Assembly: GCF_000938305.1 (NCBI RefSeq)
Contig: NZ_JYMT01000019.1
Location: 52,148 to 116,147, forward strand
Length of the DNA: 64,000 bases
Direction: 5' to 3'
DNA from: Bradyrhizobium sp. LTSP885
Lineage (GTDB): Bacteria; Pseudomonadota; Alphaproteobacteria; Rhizobiales; Xanthobacteraceae
The notes under the pieces were generated by a model that saw only the letters and a program-made list of their open reading frames with translations, was not told the origin of the DNA and ran no database searches. Position numbers and translations under genes: made by a program. This document shows, piece after piece, positions 35,359 through 44,380 of this stretch. Numbering within the stretch: position 1 is the stretch's first letter; every line of letters starts with the position of its first letter.

Positions 35359-35814
35359 CTAGCGCCTGAACTGCGCCAGGAACAACCGCAATGAATCGTG
35401 CGGGCTCTCGACATCTGAGATCACCCAACCCTCCGGCCCATTGACCACGATGAAGTTGAGCGTGATCGTGCGGCCCTGGTTGTCGAATCGCGCCGTCACG
35501 TAGGTCTTGTCGAACTGTCTGCGCAGGATCGCGATCGAGACGGCGCCGAGCCGCCAGGTCGGGCTCTGCACCAGGAAATCATAGGGCGCATCGTGCGGGG
35601 CGGTCCACGCGCTGCGCAGGCCGGGGTCGAAGAACTGCCGGGCCGTGGCGTCGTCGCGGGGCAGGCCGTTGGAGAACTCCGAGCTACCCTTGCCGTAATG
35701 GGCGTAGACGTTGCGGACCAGCGATTCCGGCGAGCGGAACCCGGCATCGGCGGTGGCCACGCCCAGAGCGGCCGCCGCCAGCGAAAGGCCTGCGAGGAAT
35801 TTGGCTTGCCGCAT
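35359..35814 (-). CDS. Secreted hypothetical protein (DUF3828-like)
   Basis: A 151-residue exported protein: signal peptide FLAGLSLAAAALGVATADA, then SPESLVRNVYAHYGKG and a mixed alpha/beta domain ending DVESPHDSLRLFLAQFRR. The LVRNVYAHYG opening and the following strand pattern (TYVTARFDNQGRTITLNFIV) are like DUF3828 or NTF2-like periplasmic proteins. No catalytic residues can be pointed to. The start at 35814 places the signal peptide at the N-terminus. It is divergent from the ATP12 gene across about 70 bp. Confidence 0.7.
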   Translation of the reverse strand: MRQAKFLAGLSLAAAALGVATADAGFRSPESLVRNVYAHYGKGSSEFSNGLPRDDATARQFFDPGLRSAWTAPHDAPYDFLVQSPTWRLGAVSIAILRRQFDKTYVTARFDNQGRTITLNFIVVNGPEGWVISDVESPHDSLRLFLAQFRR

Positions 35815-35884
35815 CGGCTTTATTTGCTGTTGTCCATGACATATCTTGCAGGCAAATCCTCGGGAACGAAAGTCGGCCGGCGCG

Positions 35885-36670
35885 ATGCGCGAACTCTTTG
35901 ACGAAGCTGCAGGACAATCCCCGTTCGACCCGCAGGAGTTGGTGCGGCGCCAGATGCGCGTGCCCCAGCGCAAGCGGTTCTATACCAGCGCCGGTGTTGC
36001 CGAGGCCGATGGCGGATTTTCGGTCACGCTCGATGGCCGGCCGATCCGTTCGCCGTCGGGCAAGCCGATCGTGGCGCCGACGCGCACCATTGCGGAGGCG
36101 ATCGCGGCGGAATGGAATGCGCAAGGCGAGACCATCGCTCCCTTGAGCATGCCCGTGACACGCTTTGCCAACAGCGTCGTCGAGGGGGTGATCGAGCGCG
36201 TCGGCGAGGTGGCGGAGGACGCCGCAAAATTCCTCCGGAGCGACATGCTGTTCTATCGCGCCGGCCATCCCGAGACGCTGGTGGCGCGGGAAGCCGCGCA
36301 TTGGGACCCGGTCGTGTTCTGGGCCGCCGAGGCGCACGGCGCCCATTTCATCCTGGCCGAGGGGATCGTGCACGTCAGCCAGCCTGAGGCCGCGATCAAG
36401 GCGGCGCGTGCGGCGTTCCCGGCCGATCCCTGGGCGGTGGCGGCGTTCCATGTGGTGACGACGCTGACCGGCTCGGCGCTGCTCGCGCTGGCGCTGGCGC
36501 ATCGGTTTCGCGACGAGGACGAGGTCTGGGCGGCCGCGCATGTCGACGAGGACTGGAACATCGAGAAATGGGGCATCGACGAGGAGGTCGCCTCGCGCCG
36601 CGCTGCCCGGCTGGTCGATTTCAGGGCTGCCGCTGACATCCTCAGGGGCCTGATGCCGGCCGGCGGTTAA
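35885..36670 (+). CDS. ATP12-type F1-ATPase assembly chaperone
   Basis: A 261-residue member of the ATP12 family, found in alphaproteobacteria and mitochondria, which binds the F1 alpha subunit during ATP synthase assembly. Family blocks are readable: RKRFYTSAGVAEADGGFSV, LDGRPIRSPSGKPI, EWNAQGETIAPLSMPVTRFANS and SDMLFYRAGHP, ending with DEDWNIEKWGIDEEV. The ATG at 35885 is preferred because the usual N-terminus (MRELFDEA) begins there. The family is a useful taxonomic hint for an alphaproteobacterium. Confidence 0.92.
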   Translation: MRELFDEAAGQSPFDPQELVRRQMRVPQRKRFYTSAGVAEADGGFSVTLDGRPIRSPSGKPIVAPTRTIAEAIAAEWNAQGETIAPLSMPVTRFANSVVEGVIERVGEVAEDAAKFLRSDMLFYRAGHPETLVAREAAHWDPVVFWAAEAHGAHFILAEGIVHVSQPEAAIKAARAAFPADPWAVAAFHVVTTLTGSALLALALAHRFRDEDEVWAAAHVDEDWNIEKWGIDEEVASRRAARLVDFRAAADILRGLMPAGG

Positions 36671-36734
36671 CGAGGGGTTTACGGCGCCGGGCTAGCCTGC
36701 GGCACGACCTTGCCGCCTGGCCGAGACCCCCGAC

Positions 36735-38312
36735 ATGGCAAATTCCATCAATCCCGTGCTGCCGGTGCTTGCCCCCCAGGAGGCGGGCAGTGTTGCGCCT
36801 GATCTCACGCTGCAGCAGGGCAGCGTCGTCAATGCGCAGGTGCTGAAGGTGCTGTCCGCCGATCTGGCGCGGATTGCGATCGCGGGCCTGTCGATCGACG
36901 TCCAGACCGAGGTGCCGCTGCAACCGGGCCAGAACCTGCAGCTAGCGGTCTCGCAAACCCAGGATGGCATCCGCCTTCAAATGGTTGGATCAGGCGCTGA
37001 GGCGACCGGCACATCCAGCGATGCGGTGCGGCTGTCGCCGGGGATCGTGACCGGTCTTGGCGCCGCTTCCCAGGCCAATGCGACGGCGCCCAGCGCGGTG
37101 CTGACGCCGCTCGAGCGGGTCACCGTCACTGCGGCCGTGCAGGGCGCGGCGATGGTGCAGGGCAGCCAAGCGGCGCTGTTTGCCAACCTTGCCGCGATCG
37201 CGTCAGTCAATCTGCCGCCGGGGCTGCAGGCGGCGATTGCGCAGGTGCTGGCGCAGCAGACCAGCCTCGACGACAATCTCGGCGGCGATGACCTCAAAGC
37301 CGCGTTCCAAAAGTCCGGCCTGTTGTTCGAGGCCTCGCTGGCGTCGGGCGTCAGCCCGTCCGATGGCAGCGCGCCGGATCTGAAGGCGGCGCTGATCGTG
37401 CTGCGCCAGACGCTGCAATCCTCGCTCGGTTCGGACGACGCCGTCAAAACGGGCGCGCCGGGCACGCCGTTGCACGGCGCGGCGCCGAGCCTGGTGCCGG
37501 CGGGGACGCTGGATCTTGAATTTCAGGAGATCCTGCTGCCGCAGGCGCGCGTGCCGGCCGCGCACGATCTTCTAACGGGTAGCGCAGGCCTTGCCGGCGC
37601 CCTTGCTGACGCGCTCGACACGGGTCCATCAGCGGGCGGCGCGCTCAATCTGATCCAGGAAGCGCTGCAGGAGCTGGACGGTCACGCTCATCAGGGCGCT
37701 GATACAGATGACATGACTGGCGACGTCGTCGTGCGCACCAACACACCGCCGCCGCCGTTTCGTGGATCGCTGCCATCAGCCCAGGCCATCGCCGAGCCGT
37801 CGATCGCGCCCGACGCGCCGTTTGCGACCGTCGCGCACCGCCTGCTTGACGATACCGACGCCGCGCTGGCGCGGCACACGCTGCTGCAGGTCGCCTCACT
37901 GCCCGATCGCCTAGACGGACGCTCGCAGATCGATGCGATGCTGCCGCGCTGGAATTTCGAAGTCCCGTTCCTGACCCCGCAGGGAACCGCGATGGCGCAG
38001 TTCGAGATTTCCCGCGACGGCGGCAGCGAGGCCACTGATGCGTCCAAGCGGGTCTGGAAGGCGCGCTTTACGCTCGACGTCGAGCCGGCCGGTCCGGTGC
38101 ATGCGCTGGTCTCGCTCGCCGGCGAGCACACCTCGGTGCGGATGTGGGCGGAGCGGCCGGTGACCGCCGCGCGGCTGCGCGCCGGCGCCTCCGAATTGAG
38201 CCTGGCGCTCACCCAGGCCGACCTGACGCCCGGCGCCATCGAAATCAGCGACGGCGCGCCTCAGCAAGCCACGCCAGCGCGGGCCGGCCATTTCCTGGAC
38301 CGCGCGCTATGA
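36735..38312 (+). CDS. FliK-like flagellar hook-length control protein
   Basis: A 525-residue Ala/Gly/Gln-rich protein. Most of the N-terminal 350 residues are low complexity, as in FliK rulers. The C-terminal domain (about 400-510) has the FliK_C pattern: PRWNFEVPFLTPQGTAMAQF, then VRMWAERPVTAARLRAGASEL. FliK measures the hook and switches the export gate from hook to filament substrates through FlhB. Its stop overlaps the start of the FlhB-C-like gene (ATGA), and that pairing supports the call. No other flagellar genes are in the window. Confidence 0.82.
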   Translation: MANSINPVLPVLAPQEAGSVAPDLTLQQGSVVNAQVLKVLSADLARIAIAGLSIDVQTEVPLQPGQNLQLAVSQTQDGIRLQMVGSGAEATGTSSDAVRLSPGIVTGLGAASQANATAPSAVLTPLERVTVTAAVQGAAMVQGSQAALFANLAAIASVNLPPGLQAAIAQVLAQQTSLDDNLGGDDLKAAFQKSGLLFEASLASGVSPSDGSAPDLKAALIVLRQTLQSSLGSDDAVKTGAPGTPLHGAAPSLVPAGTLDLEFQEILLPQARVPAAHDLLTGSAGLAGALADALDTGPSAGGALNLIQEALQELDGHAHQGADTDDMTGDVVVRTNTPPPPFRGSLPSAQAIAEPSIAPDAPFATVAHRLLDDTDAALARHTLLQVASLPDRLDGRSQIDAMLPRWNFEVPFLTPQGTAMAQFEISRDGGSEATDASKRVWKARFTLDVEPAGPVHALVSLAGEHTSVRMWAERPVTAARLRAGASELSLALTQADLTPGAIEISDGAPQQATPARAGHFLDRAL

Positions 38313-38578
38313 GCGACACCAAGAACCAGCTTGCGATCGCCTTGCACTATGAACATGGCGGCGCGCCCCGCGTCGTGGCCAAGGGCAGGGGCGCGATCGG
38401 CGCCAGGATCATCGAGGTCGCCAAAGCCAACGAAATCCCGATCCGGGAGAACGAGGTGCTGGCCGGCGCGCTCTCCAATGTCGATCTCGGCGACGAAATT
38501 CCGGCCGACCTCTACAAGGCCGTTGCCGAGGTGCTGATCTTCGTGCTCCGGCTGTCGCGCCGGGCGCCCCAGCAATAG
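38309..38578 (+). CDS. FlhB C-terminal-like (FhlB/EscU-type) export protein
   Basis: An 89-residue protein equivalent to the cytoplasmic FlhB C-terminal fragment: LAIALHYEHGGAPRVVAKGRG, then ARIIEVAKANEIPIRENEVLAGAL and EIPADLYKAVAEVLIFVLRL. It lacks the membrane domain and the NPTH self-cleavage site of full FlhB, starting just after the position of that cut, so it is the FhlB-type stand-alone paralogue. Such proteins can substitute for the FlhB C-terminal fragment in substrate switching. Coupled to fliK by an ATGA overlap. Confidence 0.88.
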   Translation: MSDTKNQLAIALHYEHGGAPRVVAKGRGAIGARIIEVAKANEIPIRENEVLAGALSNVDLGDEIPADLYKAVAEVLIFVLRLSRRAPQQ

Positions 38579-38670
38579 AACCGCGTCAAAAGAGAGCGGC
38601 TGGTTGCCATCCTTTCACCACGATGGCATCAACCATCGTCGTCAGTCCAAACCAAATTCAGGTCCCCGTC

Positions 38671-39483
38671 GTGATCCATCGTCGCCATGCGCTCGGTCTG
38701 TTTGCCGCAGCGAGCCTCCTGCCGTCCCGCAGCCTTGCCAACGTGTCCTCCCAGCGCAGTGAGTTTCGCGAGGATCTGGCAAAGCGGTTCTTCGATCTCG
38801 GCACCGAGGGCAGCTTCGTCGGCTACAAGGTCGATGATTATCTGATCATCGCGAGCGACAAGAATCGGTCGGGCGAAGGGAGACTGCCAGCCTCGACCTT
38901 CAAGATCCCGAACTCGCTGATCGCGCTCGAGACCGGTGTGGTCGAGGATCCCGACAAGGACGTCTTCAAGTGGGACGGCGTGACCCGCAGCATCGCGGCC
39001 TGGAACAAGGATCACACGCTACGCTCGGCGCTCGCGGTGTCTGCCTTCCCGGTCTATCAGGAGATCGCCCGCCGGATCGGCGCGGAGCGGATGCAGAAAT
39101 ATGTCGACGTGCTCGACTACGGCAATCGCGATATCGGCGGCGGCATCGACCAGTTCTGGGTGGCGGGCAACTTGCGGATCGATCCGGTCCAGCAGGTCGA
39201 TTTCGTCGACCGGCTGCGCCGCGGCGTGCTGCCGGTTTCCAAGCGCAGCCAGCAGCTGGTGCGCGACATCCTCCCGGTGACAAAAGTCGGCGACGCAATT
39301 ATTCGTGCCAAGACCGGACTGACCGACAAGGAGCACGGCGCGCTCGGCTGGCTGGTCGGCTGGGTCGAGAAGGGCAGTGCGGTGACGGTGTTCGCCATGA
39401 ACATGGATTGCAAGACGCCGGCGCAGATCGACGCGCGGATGACGGTGACGCAGCAATGCCTCACCGATATCGCCGCGCTGTGA
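38671..39483 (+). CDS. Class D beta-lactamase homologue (OXA-like)
   Basis: A 270-residue exported serine beta-lactamase fold. The active-site serine is Ser75 in PASTFK (Lys78 is the carbamylatable lysine), then SAF at 124-126 where class D enzymes usually have SxV, YGN at 150-152 (DYGNRDIGG) and KTG at 214-216. The tryptophan block is LGWLVGWVEKG. The signal is HRRHALGLFAAASLLPSRSLA. I prefer GTG 38671 (CAGGT upstream) to ATG 38623, which would add 16 residues before the signal peptide. It hydrolyses or binds beta-lactams; spectrum cannot be deduced. It is chromosomal, with no mobile element nearby. Confidence 0.9.
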   Translation: MIHRRHALGLFAAASLLPSRSLANVSSQRSEFREDLAKRFFDLGTEGSFVGYKVDDYLIIASDKNRSGEGRLPASTFKIPNSLIALETGVVEDPDKDVFKWDGVTRSIAAWNKDHTLRSALAVSAFPVYQEIARRIGAERMQKYVDVLDYGNRDIGGGIDQFWVAGNLRIDPVQQVDFVDRLRRGVLPVSKRSQQLVRDILPVTKVGDAIIRAKTGLTDKEHGALGWLVGWVEKGSAVTVFAMNMDCKTPAQIDARMTVTQQCLTDIAAL

Positions 39484-39570
39484 CAGGCTGACCTGCGCGC
39501 GTTGCGGCTGGCGCGCAAGCCGCGGCCCGACTAACATCCCTCCGATAAAAGCAAGACCGGAGGAAACCAC

Positions 39571-40227
39571 ATGCATTCAGCGTCAGTCTGGCTGTCGTCG
39601 CTCACGCTCGCCGCGGCCGGCGGCTGGTTCGCGGCCACTGTCTTCGCCGGCCCCGCCACCAGCAAGGAGCCGCGCTTTCCGCAGCTCACCATGGAGCAGC
39701 TCAACGATCAGCAGCGGCCGCTCGGCGAGCAAATCATGAAGGTGTCGAGCGTCGGCATCGGCGGCCCCTACAATCCGATGATCCGCAGCCCCGTGCTTGG
39801 CCAGCGCCTCTACGACCTGTTCTATTATCTACGCTGGCAGACCTCGGTGCCAACGAAGCTCAACGAGTTCGCGATCCTGATCATCGGCCGGCAGTGGCGC
39901 TCGCAGGTCGAATGGTTCGCGCACGCACCGCTCGCGGCCAAGGCCGGATTGTCCACCGAGGTGATCGCCGACCTGAAGGCCGGCAACCGGCCGTCCAAGA
40001 TGGCCGAGGACGAGGCGCTGGTGTTCGATTTCGTCACCGAGCTGACCACGACCAAAAAAGTCTCCGACGAGACCTACGCGCGGGCCAAGAAGCTGTTCAA
40101 CGATCAGCAGATCGTCGATCTCACCGCGCTCGCCGGCAACTACGTGATGGTCGCGATGCTGCTGGCGATGTCGGAAGAGACCGTGCCTCCGGGCAAGGAA
40201 GAGCCGTTCAAGGTCGGGGAGAAGTAG
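39571..40227 (+). CDS. Carboxymuconolactone decarboxylase-family protein
   Basis: A 218-residue all-helical protein. Signal-like hydrophobic N-terminus (LSSLTLAAAGGWFAATVFAG), then PQLTMEQLNDQQRPLGEQIM and the CMD core ILIIGRQWRSQVEWFAHAPLA, with the conserved E-x-x-x-H arrangement but no CxxC, so it is not the AhpD-type peroxidase branch. Family members act on lactones or are of unknown function. GGAGG precedes the ATG. The presence of an export signal is atypical for cytoplasmic CMD enzymes. Confidence 0.78.
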   Translation: MHSASVWLSSLTLAAAGGWFAATVFAGPATSKEPRFPQLTMEQLNDQQRPLGEQIMKVSSVGIGGPYNPMIRSPVLGQRLYDLFYYLRWQTSVPTKLNEFAILIIGRQWRSQVEWFAHAPLAAKAGLSTEVIADLKAGNRPSKMAEDEALVFDFVTELTTTKKVSDETYARAKKLFNDQQIVDLTALAGNYVMVAMLLAMSEETVPPGKEEPFKVGEK

Positions 40228-40276
40228 GGCGCAGCGCCGTTATGGACGAGCGCAGGCGAGGCATTCTCGGTGTGTC

Positions 40277-40372
40277 ATGCCCCGCTTCAAGCGGGGCATC
40301 CAGTACGCCGCGGCCTCTCCATTGAAAACTGCCGTCTCTGGAATACTGGGTCGTCCGGTCAAGCCGGACGAC
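40277..40372. repeat. REP-like repeat with two hairpins
   Basis: Two palindromes lie between convergent genes: ATGCCCCGCTT-C-AAGCGGGGCAT at 40277-40299, and GTCGTCCGG/CCGGACGAC at 40350-40358 and 40364-40372 around a five-base loop. From memory this paired unit is dispersed in Bradyrhizobium chromosomes. Its location between convergent stops would suit transcript termination. Confidence 0.8.
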
Positions 40373-40385
40373 GACAGAAACAGCG

Positions 40386-41387
40386 CTATCCCAGCTTGAA
40401 CAGCGCCTGCAGGAAATCGCTGACCGCCTTGCGCGCTTCGATCGCGGTCGCCGCGTTGCCGCCGACATGGGGGCCGAGCTCGACGCAGGCATCCTTGTAG
40501 CTGAACGGCGCCTCGGTCGCTGCGTTCATCAGCACGCCGCCTTCGCCTTCCCGGATGGTGCAGTGGCGCACGGTCTGCGCTCCCGTCGATTCCACCACAT
40601 TGGTTGCGCCGATCAGGCCGGCATCGAAGCCGTGCGCGGAGTCAGGATATTCGGTCAGCACCACGTCGCGCTTCGCGGCCTCGAGCCGCGCGACATAGGC
40701 CTTGCAGCTCGCGACCGGGTTATAATCGTCAGGCGTGCCGTGGAAGATCCGGATCGGCCGCGCCGCAACCTCGGTGTCAGTGGCGTAGCTCGTCGAGCAA
40801 TCCGGATAGAACGGGATATAGGCCGCGAACTGCACGCCGGACTTGTTCCAGAGCTTGTTGAAGCGATCGAGGCTCGCATACAGCGTCGCCTGGCCGCCGC
40901 GCGAAAATCCCATCAGCACGATCCTATCAAGGTCGACGCGCGGATGCTTGGCGAGGATCTCCAGGGAACGGTAGATGTCGAGGATCAGATTGAGCCGGCC
41001 GAGCAGCGCCTGATTCGGCGATGTCGTGGTGAGGCCGCGCCCGGAGAAGCCGTCGATCACGAAGGTCGAGATTCCCATGCTGTTGAACTGGTGCACCCAG
41101 GCGTCCGTGGTGCCGCCGACGCCGCTCGAGCCGTGCATCAGCACCACGACCGGCAGCCGGCCACTTCCTTGCGCGATGCGGAGTTCGCCGCCGACCGTGA
41201 CCGGCTTGCCGTTGGTGTCGCCGGTCAGGAACTGCTGGTCGGAGATCGTCAGCGACGGGATGCCGTAGATTTCGGTGCGGGAGGGGATGTCCTTCGGGAT
41301 CGATTGCGCACTGGTCGCGATGCAGGTGAACAGCACGGCGCAGCAGAAGATCACGGCCGTCGCGGCCAGGCGCCAGTCTGCCAGCAT
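40386..41387 (-). CDS. Secreted dienelactone hydrolase-family protein
   Basis: A 333-residue alpha/beta hydrolase. Signal peptide AATAVIFCCAVLFTCIATSA; oxyanion-side loop VVLMHGSSGVGG; nucleophile Ser in LMGFSRGGQA; acid in HGTPDDYNP; histidine in DSAHGFDAG. Dienelactone-hydrolase-type proteins cleave lactone or ester bonds; here the enzyme is exported, so an extracytoplasmic ester is more likely than a catabolic lactone. I chose the ATG at 41387 with GGGGACA upstream; an ATG at 41408 is also possible. It is adjacent to but separated from a DUF4260 gene. Confidence 0.83.
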   Translation of the reverse strand: MLADWRLAATAVIFCCAVLFTCIATSAQSIPKDIPSRTEIYGIPSLTISDQQFLTGDTNGKPVTVGGELRIAQGSGRLPVVVLMHGSSGVGGTTDAWVHQFNSMGISTFVIDGFSGRGLTTTSPNQALLGRLNLILDIYRSLEILAKHPRVDLDRIVLMGFSRGGQATLYASLDRFNKLWNKSGVQFAAYIPFYPDCSTSYATDTEVAARPIRIFHGTPDDYNPVASCKAYVARLEAAKRDVVLTEYPDSAHGFDAGLIGATNVVESTGAQTVRHCTIREGEGGVLMNAATEAPFSYKDACVELGPHVGGNAATAIEARKAVSDFLQALFKLG

Positions 41388-41443
41388 CGGTTGTCCCCGA
41401 ATTCGCATCGCGCTTTTGTGCCCGCGACTACAGCAAGCGCCCG

Positions 41444-41854
41444 TCAGCCTGTCAATTTGTCCTTCCCGATCCGCCCGAGATGGGTGAAGCCAAAGCCGTT
41501 GGAGTATTTTAGGCCGTAGCCGAGCGCGCGGTCGATCCCGATATGGGCAAGCCAGATCATCGCGATCGAGAGCACCAGCGGTCCGGAGCCGGCAAAGCCG
41601 AACGTCATCAGCGCGACCGGCGCCAGATAGGTGTGGGCGGCGTTGTAGGCGATGGCGCCGACGCGGGGGCCGGCGAGATAGGCGGCAAAGCTCAAATCCG
41701 GCACCAGGAACAGCAGGACATAGACCAGCCACGAGCCCTCCCATTGGTAATAGAGCAGGGTCATGCCGAGAAACAGCACCAGCCCCTCCAACCGGAGCAG
41801 GGTGCGCACCCCGCCGGTCGCAGCGCCGGTCTCGGCCGTGGTCGTGTCAGTCAT
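41444..41854 (-). CDS. DUF4260 family membrane protein
   Basis: A 136-residue protein with four hydrophobic helices. Family blocks: LLRLEGLVLFLGMTLLYYQ, LFLVPDLSFAAYLAGPRVG, AYNAAHTYLAPV and the terminal WLAHIGIDRALGYGLKYSNGF, followed by FTHLGRIG. DUF4260 is an inner-membrane family of unknown function widespread in bacteria. The ATG at 41854 (MTDTTTAE) follows GGGGGAGACG. No regulatory partner is visible. Confidence 0.88.
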   Translation of the reverse strand: MTDTTTAETGAATGGVRTLLRLEGLVLFLGMTLLYYQWEGSWLVYVLLFLVPDLSFAAYLAGPRVGAIAYNAAHTYLAPVALMTFGFAGSGPLVLSIAMIWLAHIGIDRALGYGLKYSNGFGFTHLGRIGKDKLTG

Positions 41855-41997
41855 CGTCGTCTCCCCCAGATATCGGAAAATGCTACCGTTTTTACCATCC
41901 GGGCTGCCCACAACCCGGTTTCCGGTTGGGAAAATGCCGTGTTAGAACCCGGCCCAATCCCTCACGCAGGTCCAGTAGCTAATACGGGCGGAAGCAA

Positions 41998-43530
41998 ATG
42001 AAAGATATCCTCGATACCCTCGAAGAACGGCGCGCCGGCGCCAAGCTGGGCGGCGGCGAAAAGCGCATCGAGGCGCAGCACGCCCGCGGCAAGCTGACGG
42101 CCCGGGAGCGAATCGAGCTGCTGCTGGACAAGGGCTCGTTCGAGGAATTCGACATGTTCGTCGAGCACCGCTCGACCGAATTCGGCATGGAGAAGAACAA
42201 AATCCCCGGCGACGGCGTCGTCACTGGCTGGGGCACCGTCAACGGCCGCAAGACTTTTGTCTTTGCCAAGGACTTTACAGTTTTCGGTGGTTCTCTCTCC
42301 GAGACCCACGCGCTGAAGATCACCAAGTTGCAGGACATGGCGATGAAGGCGAGGGCGCCGATCATCGGCCTCTACGACGCCGGCGGCGCGCGCATCCAGG
42401 AGGGCGTCGCAGCCCTCGCAGGCTATTCCTACGTGTTCCGCCGCAACGTCATCGCCTCGGGCGTGATCCCGCAGATCTCCGTCATCATGGGCCCCTGCGC
42501 CGGCGGCGATGTCTATTCGCCCGCGATGACCGACTTCATCTTCATGGTGAAGAACACCTCTTACATGTTCGTCACCGGCCCGGACGTGGTGAAGACCGTC
42601 ACCAACGAGGTAGTCACCGCCGAAGAGCTCGGCGGCGCCTCGGTGCACGCGACGCGCTCCTCGATCGCCGATGGCGCCTTCGAGAACGACGTCGATACTC
42701 TCCTGCAGATGCGCCGCCTGATCGACTTCCTGCCGTCGAACAATACCGACGGCGTGCCGGAATGGCCGAGCTTTGATGACATCGAGCGGGTCGACCTGTC
42801 GCTCGACAAGCTGATCCCCGACAATCCGAACAAGCCCTACGACATGAAGGAACTGATCCTGAAGGTCGTCGACGAGGGCGACTTCTTCGAGATTTCGGAG
42901 ACCTTCGCCAAGAACATCGTCACCGGCTTCGGCCGCATCGCCGGCCGCACGGTCGGCTTCGTTGCCAACCAGCCGATGGTGCTGGCGGGCGTGCTCGACA
43001 GCGATGCGTCACGCAAGGCGGCGCGCTTCGTGCGTTTTTGCGATGCCTTTAACATCCCGATCGTCACCTTCGTTGACGTGCCGGGCTTCCTGCCGGGCAC
43101 CGCGCAGGAATATGGCGGCCTGATCAAGCACGGCGCCAAACTGCTGTTCGCCTATTCGCAGTGCACGGTGCCGCTCGTCACCATCATCACCCGCAAGGCC
43201 TATGGCGGTGCTTTCGACGTCATGGCCTCAAAGGAAATCGGCGCCGACATCAACTACGCCTGGCCGACCGCCCAGATCGCCGTGATGGGCGCCAAGGGCG
43301 CGGTGGAGATCATCTTCCGCAGTGACATCGGCGATCCCGACAAGATCGCGGCCCGCACCAAGGAATATGAAGACCGCTTCCTGTCCCCCTTCATCGCCGC
43401 CGAGCGCGGCTACCTCGACGACGTCATCATGCCGCATTCGACAAGGAAGCGGATTGCGCGGGCGCTGGCGATGCTCAGGGATAAGAAGGTCGAGATGCCG
43501 GCGAAGAAGCACGACAATTTGCCGTTGTGA
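41998..43530 (+). CDS. Acyl-CoA carboxylase beta subunit (propionyl-CoA carboxylase type)
   Basis: A 510-residue carboxyltransferase. The N-terminal half has [21 protein letters not shown] and [21 protein letters not shown], then [18 protein letters not shown] and [13 protein letters not shown]; the C-terminal half has [19 protein letters not shown] and [18 protein letters not shown]. It transfers carboxyl from biotin to propionyl-CoA or a related acyl-CoA, feeding methylmalonyl-CoA. The biotin-carrying alpha subunit is not in the window. The symbol pccB is likely but acetyl-CoA or methylcrotonyl-CoA specificity cannot be excluded. Confidence 0.92.
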   Translation: MKDILDTLEERRAGAKLGGGEKRIEAQHARGKLTARERIELLLDKGSFEEFDMFVEHRSTEFGMEKNKIPGDGVVTGWGTVNGRKTFVFAKDFTVFGGSLSETHALKITKLQDMAMKARAPIIGLYDAGGARIQEGVAALAGYSYVFRRNVIASGVIPQISVIMGPCAGGDVYSPAMTDFIFMVKNTSYMFVTGPDVVKTVTNEVVTAEELGGASVHATRSSIADGAFENDVDTLLQMRRLIDFLPSNNTDGVPEWPSFDDIERVDLSLDKLIPDNPNKPYDMKELILKVVDEGDFFEISETFAKNIVTGFGRIAGRTVGFVANQPMVLAGVLDSDASRKAARFVRFCDAFNIPIVTFVDVPGFLPGTAQEYGGLIKHGAKLLFAYSQCTVPLVTIITRKAYGGAFDVMASKEIGADINYAWPTAQIAVMGAKGAVEIIFRSDIGDPDKIAARTKEYEDRFLSPFIAAERGYLDDVIMPHSTRKRIARALAMLRDKKVEMPAKKHDNLPL

Positions 43531-43544
43531 GAGATCGTCGGCGC

Positions 43545-43733
43545 ATGATTGCTTCTCTTGAAGAGCTGATTGAAGCCGTCAAAGGTATGACTCCGACGCC
43601 AGAGCATCTGGAGCAGCAGCGACGAAGCTTTGTCTACGGGAACACGCATCTTGAGAATGAGTTGATCACGCGAGAAATGGTTGATCGCGCAGCGGAGAGT
43701 TTAGCGCGAGGCGTAACCCGCCATCTTTCGTGA
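43545..43733 (+). CDS. Small hypothetical protein downstream of the carboxylase
   Basis: A 62-residue acidic-helical protein: MIASLEELIEAVKGMTPTPEHLEQQRRS, then FVYGNTHLENELITREMVDRAAES. The block SFVYGN-x-x-x-EN-x-x-(I)T recurs, from memory, in short proteins of many proteobacteria and faintly recalls the inhibitory helix of Fic antitoxins, but no toxin is adjacent and the call is not secure. The final residues (ARGVTRHLS) are encoded by a dispersed repeat, so the natural C-terminus may have been changed by repeat insertion. A GTG overlapping the carboxylase stop is an alternative start. Confidence 0.55.
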   Translation: MIASLEELIEAVKGMTPTPEHLEQQRRSFVYGNTHLENELITREMVDRAAESLARGVTRHLS

Positions 43734-43775
43734 ACGACGAGTGCGGCGGTTACAGCTGTGCCTCATCCGCCCCGC
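43711..43775 (+). repeat. Dispersed repeat, overlapping the 3' end of a small gene
   Basis: Runs GCGTAACCCGCCATCTTTCG... to ...CATCCGCCCC and matches 44210-44274 with small gaps (TTAACCCGCCATCTTTTCG ...). It begins inside the previous coding region, supplying its last codons and stop. Confidence 0.7.
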
Positions 43776-43790
43776 GGGACCTTGAATCCG

Positions 43791-44138
43791 ATGACCGAAG
43801 ACGACTCGACCGACGAGATTTCAGAGATCGAAGACCGGATCGAGGGGCTCGCCGTGATCGCCGAGCGATGCCGGAAAGTCAGTCTGGCTTCCAAGATTGC
43901 AATCGGCGGCGGTTTTGCGTTGCTGATCGTCACGGTGCTTGGTTGGCTCGGAGCCAGTGAGGTTGTCGCACTGGGGTCGATCGCCTTGATTATCGGCGGA
44001 ATCGTGTCGCTTGGATCGAATTTTGGCACGTTGCGACAGACCGAGGCCGCCATCAGCGCCGCCGAGGCACGCCGTTCGGACCTGATCGGCAGGATCGATC
44101 TTCGCGTGGTTCATGATGCGCCGATGAAGCTGATGTGA
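43791..44138 (+). CDS. Small two-helix membrane protein
   Basis: A 115-residue protein of unknown function. An acidic N-terminus (TEDDSTDEISEIEDRIEGL) is followed by two membrane helices (about residues 33-56 and 59-77: IGGGFALLIVTVLGWLG, VVALGSIALIIGGIVSLG) and a soluble helix (TLRQTEAAISAAEARRSDLI). ATG 43791 starts a short N-terminus without the repeat-derived upstream codons. It is flanked on both sides by related dispersed repeats, so it may be an isolated transcript. Confidence 0.62.
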   Translation: MTEDDSTDEISEIEDRIEGLAVIAERCRKVSLASKIAIGGGFALLIVTVLGWLGASEVVALGSIALIIGGIVSLGSNFGTLRQTEAAISAAEARRSDLIGRIDLRVVHDAPMKLM

Positions 44139-44149
44139 GCCGATGGCGC

Positions 44150-44275
44150 GTGAGCGCGTAGGGCGGGTTAGCGACTTGTTCGCCGTAGCTCGGCGAGCGA
44201 AGGCGGAAGCTTAACCCGCCATCTTTTCGTAACGAGGACTGCGGCGGGTTACGGCTGCGCCTAACCCGCCCTGCG
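44150..44275. repeat. Dispersed palindromic repeat
   Basis: Contains GGGCGGGTTAGCGA...TAACCCGCC (about 44161-44220), an inverted pair around AAGCGGCGA-like sequence, followed by TTAACCCGCCATCTTTTCG...GGCGGGTTACGG...CTAACCCGCCC. The right half matches 43711-43775. Three or more GGCGGGTTA/TAACCCGCC boxes occur within 125 bases, as in mosaic REP elements. Confidence 0.75.
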
Positions 44276-44380
44276 ACGGATTCGCATGGGACGCCGTCCT
44301 CACTGATAGCGTCCCGTTGTTTCGAACCCTTTCTCCATTCCCCGCGACCAAGGGGACCGATGGTGAGGCAAGGGGCTTTC

